Of a DNA stretch of 64,000 nt, positions 18,576-26,515 are shown piece by piece. Position 1 is the stretch's first letter; the number at the start of each line of letters is the position of its first letter. Position numbers and translations under genes: made by a program. Source of the DNA: Friedmanniella luteola. Its GTDB lineage: Bacteria > Actinomycetota > Actinomycetes > Propionibacteriales > Propionibacteriaceae. The DNA lies in NCBI RefSeq assembly GCF_900105065.1, contig NZ_LT629749.1:2170001-2234000 (forward strand), in the 5' to 3' direction. The notes below the pieces were generated by a model. That model saw only the letters and a list, made by a program, of their open reading frames with translations. It had not been told where the DNA came from and made no database searches.

Positions 18576-19796
18576 TCAGTGCGCGGCGGCGGGCTGGGGG
18601 GCCGGCTGACCGAGGCCGGCCAGCAGCTCGCCGTACCAGTCGAGCGTGATGTCGAACGGCTTGCCGCCCTTGATCCGCTCGAACTCGATGGCGCGGAGCT
18701 CGTCGCCCTGCTCCTCGTCGTGGCCGATCACGCCGGGCTCACCGCGGAGGGCGGAGTCGACGGCGAGGTCGGTCATCGAGCGGATCAGCGCGAGGTCGGC
18801 CTCGTTGGGGGCGGCGGAGCGGGCGAAGTAGCCCGACTTCTGCACCAGCACCTTGTCCGCGCCCAGCTTCTCGGCGAACTTGGAGGCGAACCAGGCCCCG
18901 GGGTTGATCTTGTCGATCTTCACGTGGCCGAACGGGTCGCGGGCCACCTCCTCGCCCGAGCGCTCCAGCTCGGCGACGATGGTGTCCAGGCCCGCGCCCT
19001 CGGAGACGAACAGCGTCACCGACCCGACGGTGTCCATGACCTCCTTGAGACGGGCCGCCTCGCCCTCCAGGTCGAAGGCGGCCTCCGGGACGTAGACGCC
19101 GTGCACGTCCCAGGCGTCGCGGCTCAGCCCGATCTCCGGCAGCCACTCCTGGCTGTCCAGCCAGTCGCGGTAGGCCCGCGCCGTGGCGGCGGTCAGCCAG
19201 CCGCAGTGCCGGCCCATGACCTCGTGCACGATCAGCATCCGCGAGCCCGAGTTGTGCTCGCCCACGACGTTCTGGGCGAACCGGGCACCCTGCTCCGCGG
19301 CGGTCCAGGCCCCCAGCGACTGGCGGATCGGGATCACGTCGTTGTCGATCGTCTTGGGCAGCCCGACGACGGTCAGTGCGTAGTCGTTCTTGGCGAGGAA
19401 GGCGGCCAGGTCGGCGGCGGTGGTGTTCGTGTCGTCCCCGCCGATGGTGTGCAGCACGTCGACGCCGTCGGCGGTGAGCCGGTCGGCGGCGGCCTGCAGC
19501 GGGTCGACGCCCTCGGCGACCAGGCCCCGCTTGACCAGGTCGGCGGCGTTGGTGAGCTTGACGCGGGAGTTGCCGATGGGGGAGCCGCCGAAGCGGTGCA
19601 GCAGGCCCGCCTTCGCGCGGATCTCCGGGGTGATCGCGATCGAGTCGCCCTGCAGCAGGCCCTGGTAGCCGTAGCGGTAGGCGATGATCTCGACGTCCGG
19701 GGCGACGGCGCTGTAGCGCTCGATCAGCCCGCCGACGGCGGAGGAGAGGCAGGGAGCGAATCCGCCGGCGGTGAGCAGGGCGACCTTGGTGACCAT
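18576..19796 (-). CDS. pfp: 6-phosphofructokinase, pyrophosphate-dependent type
   Basis: 406 residues. It phosphorylates fructose 6-phosphate to the 1,6-bisphosphate in glycolysis. The donor-determining residues point to PPi: GGDD at 119-122 (ATP enzymes have GGDG) and P147-KTIDND-153. The N-terminus MVTKVALLTAGGFAPCLSS starts the first Rossmann fold; VMGRHCGWL is the substrate loop. The length suits the PPi-PFK group found in actinobacteria. The C-terminus ends in a short Pro/Ala tail. A leaderless TAGGAT hexamer sits 6 nt before the ATG; the divergent neighbour has the same arrangement. Confidence 0.92.
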   Translation of the reverse strand: MVTKVALLTAGGFAPCLSSAVGGLIERYSAVAPDVEIIAYRYGYQGLLQGDSIAITPEIRAKAGLLHRFGGSPIGNSRVKLTNAADLVKRGLVAEGVDPLQAAADRLTADGVDVLHTIGGDDTNTTAADLAAFLAKNDYALTVVGLPKTIDNDVIPIRQSLGAWTAAEQGARFAQNVVGEHNSGSRMLIVHEVMGRHCGWLTAATARAYRDWLDSQEWLPEIGLSRDAWDVHGVYVPEAAFDLEGEAARLKEVMDTVGSVTLFVSEGAGLDTIVAELERSGEEVARDPFGHVKIDKINPGAWFASKFAEKLGADKVLVQKSGYFARSAAPNEADLALIRSMTDLAVDSALRGEPGVIGHDEEQGDELRAIEFERIKGGKPFDITLDWYGELLAGLGQPAPQPAAAH

Positions 19797-19802
19797 GGGG
19801 CG

Positions 19803-19808
19803 ATCCTA
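19803..19808 (-). promoter_or_regulatory. Leaderless -10 hexamer of pfp
   Basis: TAGGAT on the minus strand, 6 nt before the ATG at 19796. Confidence 0.6.
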
Positions 19809-19883
19809 GGGGAGCGACCCGGGCCGGTCCGCGTCCTGGTCGGGGCGTGGGAGACCAGCGCCCCGACGTCGGCGCCGCCGATC

Positions 19884-19889
19884 TAGGCT
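19884..19889 (+). promoter_or_regulatory. Leaderless -10 hexamer of the YrdC/YciO gene
   Basis: TAGGCT, 6 nt before the ATG at 19896; back to back with the pfp promoter. Confidence 0.6.
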
Positions 19890-19895
19890 CGGCGC

Positions 19896-20528
19896 ATGGC
19901 CCGCTACTTCGACGTCCACCCCGTGAACCCGCAGGCCCGGACGATCGGCAAGGTGGTCGACCTGCTGCGCGGCGACGGCCTGATCGCCTACCCGACCGAC
20001 TCCTGCTTCGCCCTGGGCGCCCAGCTGGGCAACAGGGACGGGCTCGACCGCATCCGCAGCATCCGCCACCTCGACGACTCCCACCACTTCACCCTGGTCT
20101 GCGCCGACTTCGCCCAGCTGGGCCAGTTCGTGCACCTCGACAACAACGTCTTCCGGGCGGTCAAGGCGGCGACGCCGGGCCAGTACACCTTCATCCTGCC
20201 GGCCACCAAGGAGGTGCCGCGCCGGATGCTGCACCCCAAGAAGCGGACGGTGGGGGTGCGCATCCCCGAGCACACGACGGCGTTGGCCCTGGTGCACGCG
20301 CTGGGCGAGCCGCTGGTGTCCAGCACGCTGCTGCTGCCCGGCCAGGAGGCGCCGATGACGCAGGGCTGGGAGATCAAGGACACCCTCGACCACGTCCTCG
20401 ACGCCGTCGTCGACTCCGGGGAGTGCGGCGAGACCCCGACGACCGTCGTCGACTTCTCCGACGGCACCGCGGTCATCACCCGGGTGGGCGCCGGCGACCC
20501 GGAGCGGTTCGCGAGCCTGGCGGCCTGA
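19896..20528 (+). CDS. YrdC/YciO-family protein (L-threonylcarbamoyladenylate synthase type)
   Basis: 210 residues. The YrdC fold is shown by LIAYPTDSCFALGAQL, the RIRSIRHLDDSHHFTL segment (replacing the KxR(x)KxR pattern of strict TsaC), ATPGQYTFILPATKEVPRRM and VGVRIPEHTTALALV. The N-terminal pattern is closer to YciO than to TsaC/Sua5, so a role in t6A tRNA modification is likely but not certain; YciO has weak TsaC-like activity. A 17-bp perfect hairpin made of two repeat copies lies 38 nt after the stop. Confidence 0.82.
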   Translation: MARYFDVHPVNPQARTIGKVVDLLRGDGLIAYPTDSCFALGAQLGNRDGLDRIRSIRHLDDSHHFTLVCADFAQLGQFVHLDNNVFRAVKAATPGQYTFILPATKEVPRRMLHPKKRTVGVRIPEHTTALALVHALGEPLVSSTLLLPGQEAPMTQGWEIKDTLDHVLDAVVDSGECGETPTTVVDFSDGTAVITRVGAGDPERFASLAA

Positions 20529-20565
20529 GGCCGTCCTCGCCCTCGGGAGTGGAGGGATCACGCGG

Positions 20566-20600
20566 CCTGAGCGCGTCGCAGGCCCTGCGACGCGCTCAGG
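20566..20600. repeat. Perfect inverted pair of dispersed-repeat variants (hairpin)
   Basis: Arms CCTGAGCGCGTCGCAGG (20566-20582) and CCTGCGACGCGCTCAGG (20584-20600) are exact complements with one base between them. Each arm is a variant of the repeat family. The hairpin could end transcription of the YrdC/YciO gene. Confidence 0.75.
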
Positions 20601-20663
20601 GCGCGTTGACCGGGTTCAGCGATCAACAGCGCCGCGCGCTTGTCGAGGGCCCGCCGAGCCTTC

Positions 20664-20669
20664 TAGCCT
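20664..20669 (+). promoter_or_regulatory. Candidate -10 hexamer of the ankyrin gene
   Basis: TAGCCT; predicted start near 20676 gives a leader of about 120 nt before the GTG at 20797. Confidence 0.45.
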
Positions 20670-20722
20670 GACGGTGGCGTGCAGGACGCCTCCGGTCCGC
20701 GGGCAGGGCAGAGCCCCCCTGC

Positions 20723-20791
20723 GAGGTGCGAGCCCGTCGTCCACCTCCTTCCGGCCCTGGCGTCGCGGACCGCAGGGACCGCGGAAGGAGG
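20723..20791 (+). promoter_or_regulatory. Structured leader with sequestered ribosome binding site
   Basis: CCTCCTTCCG (20744-20753) is perfectly complementary to CGGAAGGAGG (20782-20791), which contains the ribosome binding site of the ankyrin gene. The loop has a further CCCTG/CAGGG stem (20755-20759 with 20773-20777). An exclusive alternative pairs GAGGTG (20723-20728) with CACCTC (20742-20747), which would free the site. This is a possible translational switch; the ligand or signal is unknown. Confidence 0.55.
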
Positions 20792-20796
20792 CCGCC

Positions 20797-22314
20797 GTGC
20801 CGACCCCGAGCCTGCCCGACCGTCCCCACCTCGACCAGCTCCGGCGCCGCGCGCGCGAGCTCCAGCGGGGCGCGACGGGCGGTGACCCCGACGCCGTGGC
20901 GCTGCTCCGCCGGCACCTCGGCGCCGTGCCGGAGGGTCCGGTGCCGCTGCACCTCGCGCAGCTCGCGCTGGCCCGCGCCCTCGGGTTCGCCGGCTGGCCG
21001 CGGCTCGTCAGCCAGGTGCGGGTCGTGCAGGCCGCCAGCCGGGACCCGCTGGACACCCCGCGGGCGCCCGGCAGCCCGCTCACCGAGCTGCTCCGCGCGG
21101 CCGTCCTCCGGTTCGGCCCGGACGACGGACCCGCCTCCTGGGCGCACGCGGCCTCCGTGCTGGCCGCCCACCCCGGGCTGCCGGCAGCCGACGTGCACGC
21201 CGCCGCCGTCACCGCCGACGTCGACGCCCTGCGGGAGCACCTGCGCCGGGACCGCCGCGCCGCCTCGGCCGAGGGCGGGCCGTTCCGCTGGCCGCCGCTC
21301 CTCCACCTGGCGTTCAGCCGCCTCGGCCTGGCCGGCGTGCCCGGACAGCCCGTCGCGGCGCTGGAGCTGCTGCTGGCGGCGGGCGCCGACCCCGACGCCG
21401 GCTACTGCTGGCAGGGCCTCACCCCGCCGTTCACCGCCCTGGCCGGGGTGCTGGGCGGCGGGGAGGGCGGCCAGCCGCCGCACCCCGCCGCGGACGCGCT
21501 GGCGGCGCGGCTGCTGGGCGCCGGGGCGGACCCCAACGACGGCCAGGCCCTCTACAACCGGATGTTCGGCGCGGCCGACGACCACCTGGACCTGCTGCTG
21601 CGGCACGGGCTGGGACGCGGGGACGGCGGGCCGTGGCGTCGGCGGCTCCCCGACCTGACGGACGCGCCGGCCGACCTGCTGGCCACCCAGCTGGCCTGGG
21701 CCGTGGTGCACGGCCGGGCCGAGCGGATCCGGCTGCTGGCCGCGCACGGCGTCGACCTGGACCGGCCGCTGGCCGGCCGGTTGCCCGTGGCGCCCGGCCG
21801 GACGGCGCTGCAGCTGGCCCGCCGGAGCGGACGGCCGGAGGTCGTGGTGCTGCTCACCGCGCTCGGGGCCCACGCCGACGACGACCCCGAGGGTGAGCTG
21901 GTCCTCGCCCTGCTGAGCGGGGACGCGGAGGGCGTCGAGCGGCTCGGGGCCGCGCACCCCGACGCGCTGCCCGTGCTGCGGTCGACGATGCCGTCCCTGG
22001 TGCTCCGCGCGGCGGTGGCCGACCGCTTCGACGGCGTCCGGCTGCTCGTCGAGCTCGGGTTCGGCGTCGACGCCCTCGGCCGTCAGGACCTGCCGGTGGA
22101 GCAGCCCTGGGAGACCGCGCTGCACCACGCCGCGGGGGAGGGCAAGGAGGACCTCGTCCGGCTGCTGCTGGCCCTCGGCGCCGACCCGGGAGCTCGCGAC
22201 CGGCGCTTCGACGCCACCCCGCTGGAGTGGGCCCGCCACCTCGGCCGCGGCGGCACGGCCGCCCTGCTGGGCCCGGTCACCCCCGGCGCGCCGAGGTCGG
22301 CGGCCGGGGGCTGA
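20797..22314 (+). CDS. Ankyrin-repeat protein
   Basis: 505 residues from the GTG at 20797, chosen because GGAAGGAGG lies 6 nt upstream and because PSLPDRPHLDQLRRRARELQ is the usual N-terminus of a family of bacterial ankyrin proteins (followed by AQLALARALGFAGWPRLVSQV). Ankyrin-type repeats are recognisable as ALELLLAAGADPDAG, AARLLGAGADPNDG, LQLARRSGRPEVVVLLTALG, GVRLLVELGFGVDALG and ETALHHAAGEGKEDLVRLLL followed by ALGADPGARD. No signal peptide or membrane helix. Partners are unknown. An upstream in-frame GTG at 20674 exists but lacks support. The leader can hide the ribosome binding site. Confidence 0.83.
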   Translation: MPTPSLPDRPHLDQLRRRARELQRGATGGDPDAVALLRRHLGAVPEGPVPLHLAQLALARALGFAGWPRLVSQVRVVQAASRDPLDTPRAPGSPLTELLRAAVLRFGPDDGPASWAHAASVLAAHPGLPAADVHAAAVTADVDALREHLRRDRRAASAEGGPFRWPPLLHLAFSRLGLAGVPGQPVAALELLLAAGADPDAGYCWQGLTPPFTALAGVLGGGEGGQPPHPAADALAARLLGAGADPNDGQALYNRMFGAADDHLDLLLRHGLGRGDGGPWRRRLPDLTDAPADLLATQLAWAVVHGRAERIRLLAAHGVDLDRPLAGRLPVAPGRTALQLARRSGRPEVVVLLTALGAHADDDPEGELVLALLSGDAEGVERLGAAHPDALPVLRSTMPSLVLRAAVADRFDGVRLLVELGFGVDALGRQDLPVEQPWETALHHAAGEGKEDLVRLLLALGADPGARDRRFDATPLEWARHLGRGGTAALLGPVTPGAPRSAAGG

Positions 22315-22320
22315 CCCGGA

Positions 22321-22524
22321 TCAGGCCTTGCGGAGCGAGGACTCCTTGTGGGCGGCCTTCGAGCCCGACTTCTCCGACTCCACGACCCAGTAGGGCTCGT
22401 CCTCGGACGCCTTGAACTTCTGCCCGTCGAGGGTGAACTCCCGGGTCTTCTTCTCCACCGTCGTGCCGGTCGTCTGGCCCTGGGAGGTGTTCCAGTGGAC
22501 CTTGTCGCCTTTGCTGAGTGCCAT
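22321..22524 (-). CDS. DUF2945 small protein (hypervirulence-associated TUDOR-type domain)
   Basis: 67 residues. KGDKVHWNTSQGQTTGTTVEK and FKASEDEPYWVVESEKSGSKAAHK are the two conserved blocks of DUF2945, a small SH3/TUDOR-like beta-barrel domain. It may bind nucleic acid or a methylated protein; function unproven. Ends 6 nt from the stop of the ankyrin gene, tail to tail. It has its own leaderless TAGGAT promoter. Very basic/acidic mixed composition, cytoplasmic. Confidence 0.82.
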   Translation of the reverse strand: MALSKGDKVHWNTSQGQTTGTTVEKKTREFTLDGQKFKASEDEPYWVVESEKSGSKAAHKESSLRKA

Positions 22525-22530
22525 GGCCTG

Positions 22531-22536
22531 ATCCTA
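22531..22536 (-). promoter_or_regulatory. Leaderless -10 hexamer of the DUF2945 gene
   Basis: TAGGAT on the minus strand, 6 nt before the ATG at 22524. Confidence 0.6.
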
Positions 22537-22564
22537 GGAACCCCCTACCGAACCTGCCGCCCGG

Positions 22565-22582
22565 CCCTTCGACGGGTTCAGG
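22565..22582 (+). repeat. Dispersed repeat copy
   Basis: CCCTTCGACGGGTTCAGG, between the DUF2945 and DUF2630 genes. Confidence 0.7.
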
Positions 22583-22617
22583 AGACGGGCACCGGTGGCG
22601 GCGCTGGAGCCGGTCCG

Positions 22618-22863
22618 CTACTGCAGGTAGCTCTCGACCTCGGGAACCGGGCGGGCGGCGGCGGCGGCCGGGTCCTCGCCGAACTCCTCCCGGGCCCGAC
22701 GCTGCCGCAGCAGGTCCCAGCACTGGTCGAGCGACTCCTCGAGCTTCCGGATCCGGGACCGGGTCTCGGTGGCGTCGTCGGGGTCCTCGGCGAGGTGGGC
22801 CCGCAGCTCCCGCTCGGTGTCGACGATCTGGTGGATGCGGTCCAGGATCTCGGCGTCGTCCAT
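22618..22863 (-). CDS. DUF2630 family small protein
   Basis: 81 residues, mostly alpha-helical. The family core is clear: ILDRIHQIVDTERELRAHL, LEESLDQCWDLLRQRRAREE and the terminal PVPEVESYLQ. Function unknown; such proteins are frequent single genes in actinobacteria. A leaderless TAGGCT hexamer precedes the ATG by 6 nt. Not obviously in an operon. Confidence 0.85.
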   Translation of the reverse strand: MDDAEILDRIHQIVDTERELRAHLAEDPDDATETRSRIRKLEESLDQCWDLLRQRRAREEFGEDPAAAAARPVPEVESYLQ

Positions 22864-22869
22864 GGCCCG

Positions 22870-22875
22870 AGCCTA
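22870..22875 (-). promoter_or_regulatory. Leaderless -10 hexamer of the DUF2630 gene
   Basis: TAGGCT on the minus strand, 6 nt before the ATG at 22863. It lies between this gene and the end of the TagF-like gene. Confidence 0.6.
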
Positions 22876-22905
22876 CGACCGGGGCCGCCCGCAGGCGCGG
22901 GCGGC

Positions 22906-23994
22906 TCAGTCGACCGCGACCAGGGACGCCCGGTCGTCCTGGCGGAACAGCCACCCCAGCCGCTCGCCGGCGTGCCCGTCGTCCAGGTGGGCGAAGAGCC
23001 GTTGGAACTCGGCGTACCGCCCGCCGTGCTCGGCCCGCACCGCGTCGAGGTCGCGCAGCGCGGCCAGCACCTGCTCCGACGTCCGCAGCACCGGCCCGGG
23101 GGCCAGCGGTTCGAGGTCGAAGTAGAAGCCGCGCAGCGTGTCGCGGTAGCTCTCCAGGTCGTAGGCGAAGAAGAGCAGCGGCTTGCCCGTGATGGCGAAG
23201 TCGAACATGGTCGAGGAGTAGTCGGTGACCATGACGTCGGCCGCCAGGTAGAGCTCGTGCACGTCGGGGTAGCGGGAGACGTCGACCACCCGCTCGTCCG
23301 CCGTCGGCGCGGCCCGGCCGGTCATCTTGTAGTGCAGGCGCGGCAGCAGCCAGACGTCGTCGGGCAGGTCGCGCAGGAAGGCCGGGACGTCGAGGGCCAG
23401 CTCGACGTCGCCGCCGGCGAAGAACTCGTCGTCGCGCCAGGTCGGGGTGTAGAGCACGGCGGTGACGTGCTCCGGGATGCCCAGGGCGGCGCGGACGCGG
23501 GCCCGGACGGCGGGCGCCTGCGGGCCGACGAGGACGTCGTTGCGCGGGTAGCCGACCTCGAGCACCTCGCCCCGGAAGTCGAACGCGTCCCGCAGCCGGG
23601 GCGTCGAGATGGCGTTGGGCGAGAGCAGGTAGTCCCAGCGCGCCACGTCGAGGTCGAGCCGGGGCAGCACGCCCTCGGGCGCCCAGAGCACGTCGTGGTG
23701 GATGCGCTTCAGCGGGGTGCCGTGCCAGGTCTGCAGGTAGACCGCGCCCGGCTTCTTGTCCCAGTCGAAGTCGAGGTGGCTGTTGGCGACGACGAGGTCG
23801 GCCTCCTCCAGCGCGGCGCGGGCCGCGCGGCTGCCGTAGCGGACCGTGTCCACGCCGGCGGGGAAGCCGTCGGCGAAGCGCGGGTCGCACAGCCAGGTGT
23901 GGCGGTCGCCGGGGTCCCGGTACCGCATCTGCTCGTAGAGGGCTCGCGGGTTGTCGCTGTAGCGCCCCTCGAATGCGTCGTAGACCACTTTCAT
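22906..23994 (-). CDS. CDP-glycerol glycerophosphotransferase family protein (TagB/TagF-like)
   Basis: 362 residues, only the catalytic domain. Hallmarks of the teichoic acid polymerase/primase fold are YLQTWHGTPLKRIHHD near residues 87-102 and the C-terminal VMVTDYSSTMFDFAITGKPLLFF near 260-285. It would transfer glycerol phosphate (or a similar unit) from a CDP-activated donor to an envelope glycopolymer or lipid. There is no N-terminal glycosyltransferase domain. Its ATG overlaps the stop of the HAD gene by four bases, so the two are coupled. No further teichoic acid genes lie in the window. Confidence 0.83.
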   Translation of the reverse strand: MKVVYDAFEGRYSDNPRALYEQMRYRDPGDRHTWLCDPRFADGFPAGVDTVRYGSRAARAALEEADLVVANSHLDFDWDKKPGAVYLQTWHGTPLKRIHHDVLWAPEGVLPRLDLDVARWDYLLSPNAISTPRLRDAFDFRGEVLEVGYPRNDVLVGPQAPAVRARVRAALGIPEHVTAVLYTPTWRDDEFFAGGDVELALDVPAFLRDLPDDVWLLPRLHYKMTGRAAPTADERVVDVSRYPDVHELYLAADVMVTDYSSTMFDFAITGKPLLFFAYDLESYRDTLRGFYFDLEPLAPGPVLRTSEQVLAALRDLDAVRAEHGGRYAEFQRLFAHLDDGHAGERLGWLFRQDDRASLVAVD

Positions 23995-24788
23995 GTGCGT
24001 GCACCGTCCTTCCGGTCCGGGGTGGGGGGCTGGGCCGGCCGGCTGCGCTGGAGGAGGTCAGCCAGCTCGGCCCAGGTGTCGATCAGGGCGTGCACCCCGA
24101 CCCGCTGCAGCTCGAGGACGCGCTGGGCGCGCTCGGCGGGCGGGACGAAGCAGAGCATGCCCACGGTGGTGAGGCCGGCGGCCACGGCCGACTGCGCTCC
24201 CGGCACGGCGTCCTCGACGGCCAGGGCCTCGCCGGGCGCCAGGCCCAGCTGCTCCACGGCCAGCAGGTAGACGGCGGGGTCGGGCTTGCTGGTGGGGACG
24301 GGGAGCGAGTCCTGCGCGCTGAACCGCCGGTCGGCGGGGAACAGCCCGGCCAGCCCGGAGCTCTCCAGGCTGGCGTCGATCCGGCTGAGCGCGCTGGAGC
24401 TCACCAGGGCCAGCTCGAGCCGGGCCTGCAGCGCCCGCAGCGGTCCGCCGACGTCGTCGTCGGGCCGCAGGACGGCGGCGAGGTGACGGGTGACGACCTC
24501 GTTCTCCTCGGCGACCCAGGCGTCGAGGTCGCGGGCGAACGCCGGTGACCCGACGTCGACGCCGTGGGCGGCGGCCAGCTCGGTGAGGCTCAACCGGAAG
24601 CTCTTGCCGTTGGCCGCGAGCCGCAGCTCCTCGGCGGTGAACCGCTGCCGTGCGCCTCTGCGCTCCAGCCAGGTGTTGGTGACCGTCACCGAGGCCTCGA
24701 AGGCCGGCTCCTCGGAGGCGAACAGCGTCCCGTCGGCGTCGCAGAGCAGGGTGCGGACCGTGCTGAGGTCCAGCTCGGGGAGCGGCAT
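23991..24788 (-). CDS. HAD-superfamily phosphatase, beta-phosphoglucomutase-like
   Basis: 265 residues. HAD motifs in order: DADGT (17-21; nucleophile D17, acid D19), SSS near 129-131, KPDP near 168-171 and VEDAVPGAQSA near 190. The helical cap sits between motifs I and II, as in subfamily I phosphatases and phosphomutases. GGAGGT lies 6 nt before the ATG at 24788. Coupled by a 4-nt overlap to the TagF-like gene, it may remove or recycle a phosphorylated intermediate of the same polymer; this is inference. Confidence 0.82.
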   Translation of the reverse strand: MPLPELDLSTVRTLLCDADGTLFASEEPAFEASVTVTNTWLERRGARQRFTAEELRLAANGKSFRLSLTELAAAHGVDVGSPAFARDLDAWVAEENEVVTRHLAAVLRPDDDVGGPLRALQARLELALVSSSALSRIDASLESSGLAGLFPADRRFSAQDSLPVPTSKPDPAVYLLAVEQLGLAPGEALAVEDAVPGAQSAVAAGLTTVGMLCFVPPAERAQRVLELQRVGVHALIDTWAELADLLQRSRPAQPPTPDRKDGART

Positions 24789-24845
24789 CGTCGTACCTCC
24801 AGGGGAGTGGCGGGGACGGGCCGCTTCAGGGCAAGGCCGGAAATT

Positions 24846-26384
24846 CTACGTGGTCAGGGCGAGGGCCTGCGCGAGAGCAGCGCGCCAGCCCTGCGCCCCG
24901 AGGGTCGTGAGCTGTCGTCGGAGCGTCCCTACGACGTCAGCGCGGTGACCGAGGTCACCGAAGACGTCGACCGCCCCGAGCACCGGCCGTGGGTCGTCCC
25001 CGCCACCGGCTGCGAGCCGTTGCAGCTGCACCCCGCGGCCGTCGGTCAGCCCGAGGCCGCCCGGCTGGCGCAGGCCGTGCAGCCAGCCGGCGACGGCGAG
25101 CGTGAGCAGCGCGTGCGGCCGGCCGCGGTCGGCGGCCTCGCGCAGCGAGGGCAGCAGGTAGGCGGGCACCTTCGTCGAGGCCCGCCCGGCCAGCCGGGTC
25201 AACGGGTCGACCAGCACGGGGTTCGCGAAGCGGGTGAGCAGGGTCTGCTGGTAGCGGGCCAGGTCCAGACCGGGGACCGGCGGCAGCAGCGGGGCGACCT
25301 CGTCGGCCATCAGCGCGGCGACGTAGGCCCGCAGCAGCGGGTCGGCCATGGCCTCGCCGGTGTCGTCGTACCCGGCCAGCACCCCGAGGAGGCCGAGGGC
25401 GCAGTGGGTGCCGTTGAGCAGCCGGGTCTTGGCGCGCTTGTGGGGCCCGACGTCGGTGACGAACTGGACCCCGACCTGGTCCAGCGGCGGCCGGTGTCCG
25501 GCGAAGGCGTCCTCCACCACCCACTGGGTGAACGGCTCCGTGACGACCGGCCAGCGGTCCCGCAGTCCGAACTCCTCGGCCAGCAGCCGCCGGTGGCCGT
25601 CGCCGGTGGCCGGGGTGATCCGGTCTACCATGGCGTCGGGGAACGTGACGTGCTGTTCGACCCAGCGCGCCAGACCCGGGTCGCGGCGCTCGGCCAGCAC
25701 CCGCACGGCCGCCCGGCTCGCCGCGGCGGCGTCGGCCCGGTTGTCGCAGGAGAGCACGGTCAGTCCCGGGCCGTCCTGCTGCCGGCGCCGGTCGAGCGCC
25801 GCGACGAGGAAGCCGAAGGCGGTGCGAGGGTCCTCGGGGTGGTCGAGGTCGTGCTGCAGCTCGGGGGCGACGACGCCGCCGGTGGCCGGGTCGACGGGGT
25901 AGCCGTCGCCGGTGAGGGTCAGGGTGACCAGCGCCGTCCGGCGGCGGGCCAGCGCCGCCAGCACCGCCTCCGGGTCCTGGGGGGCGTGGTGGTAGCGCCG
26001 CAGCGCGCCGACCACGCGGGCGCGGGTGCCGTCCGCGCCCTGCTCGAGCACCGTGTACAGCAGGTCCTGCGGCGGCAGCGCCTCCTGCATCGCCGTGCTG
26101 CGCAGTCCGACCCCGGTGACGCCCCAGCGGGTGAGCCCCAGCCGGGCCAGGTCGTCGAAGTAGACGCCCTGGTGGGCACGGTGGAAGCTGCCGACGCCGA
26201 GGTGCACGACGCCGGTGCGCAGCTGGTCGCGGCGGTAGCCGGGGACCTCCACCCGCGCGGCCAGACGGGGGAGGTTGCGGTCGCGCAGCGCCCAGGACCG
26301 GCTCGGTCGCTGCTCCGGGATCCGGGGACCGCCGGCGGGCAGGGGGACGACGACGCGGGAGAGGTCAGGGCGGCGCTCGGCCAC
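24846..26384 (-). CDS. Mannitol dehydrogenase family protein (mannitol 2-dehydrogenase/fructuronate reductase)
   Basis: 512 residues from the GTG at 26384, selected because GAAAGG ends 9 nt upstream; an in-frame start at 26435 would add 17 residues. The polyol-specific long-chain dehydrogenase fold shows the NAD-binding VVHLGVGSFHRAHQGVYFDDL, MVDRITPAT, and the catalytic-lysine block HKRAKTRLLNGTHCALGLL. These enzymes oxidise mannitol, arabinitol, mannonate or related polyols at C2 with NAD(P). The exact substrate cannot be set from sequence. No PTS or sugar kinase genes adjoin, although PFK is 5 kb away. Confidence 0.85.
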   Translation of the reverse strand: MAERRPDLSRVVVPLPAGGPRIPEQRPSRSWALRDRNLPRLAARVEVPGYRRDQLRTGVVHLGVGSFHRAHQGVYFDDLARLGLTRWGVTGVGLRSTAMQEALPPQDLLYTVLEQGADGTRARVVGALRRYHHAPQDPEAVLAALARRRTALVTLTLTGDGYPVDPATGGVVAPELQHDLDHPEDPRTAFGFLVAALDRRRQQDGPGLTVLSCDNRADAAAASRAAVRVLAERRDPGLARWVEQHVTFPDAMVDRITPATGDGHRRLLAEEFGLRDRWPVVTEPFTQWVVEDAFAGHRPPLDQVGVQFVTDVGPHKRAKTRLLNGTHCALGLLGVLAGYDDTGEAMADPLLRAYVAALMADEVAPLLPPVPGLDLARYQQTLLTRFANPVLVDPLTRLAGRASTKVPAYLLPSLREAADRGRPHALLTLAVAGWLHGLRQPGGLGLTDGRGVQLQRLAAGGGDDPRPVLGAVDVFGDLGHRADVVGTLRRQLTTLGAQGWRAALAQALALTT

Positions 26385-26515
26385 GGGGCACGACCTTTCG
26401 CTGCGGTCGAGCGCGCCGTGGGGAGCAGCGCGCACGGGGGAGGGCGCTGCACTGCCGAACGCTGGTGCCGATCAGGTACCCGACGGTCGGGCCGCCCAAA
26501 CCCGCCGGGGAGGCC

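Noticed and set aside
20674-20796. Upstream GTG start for the ankyrin gene
   Set aside because: In frame, but the extra 41 residues are low complexity, and the GTG at 20797 has a strong ribosome binding site and the family N-terminus.
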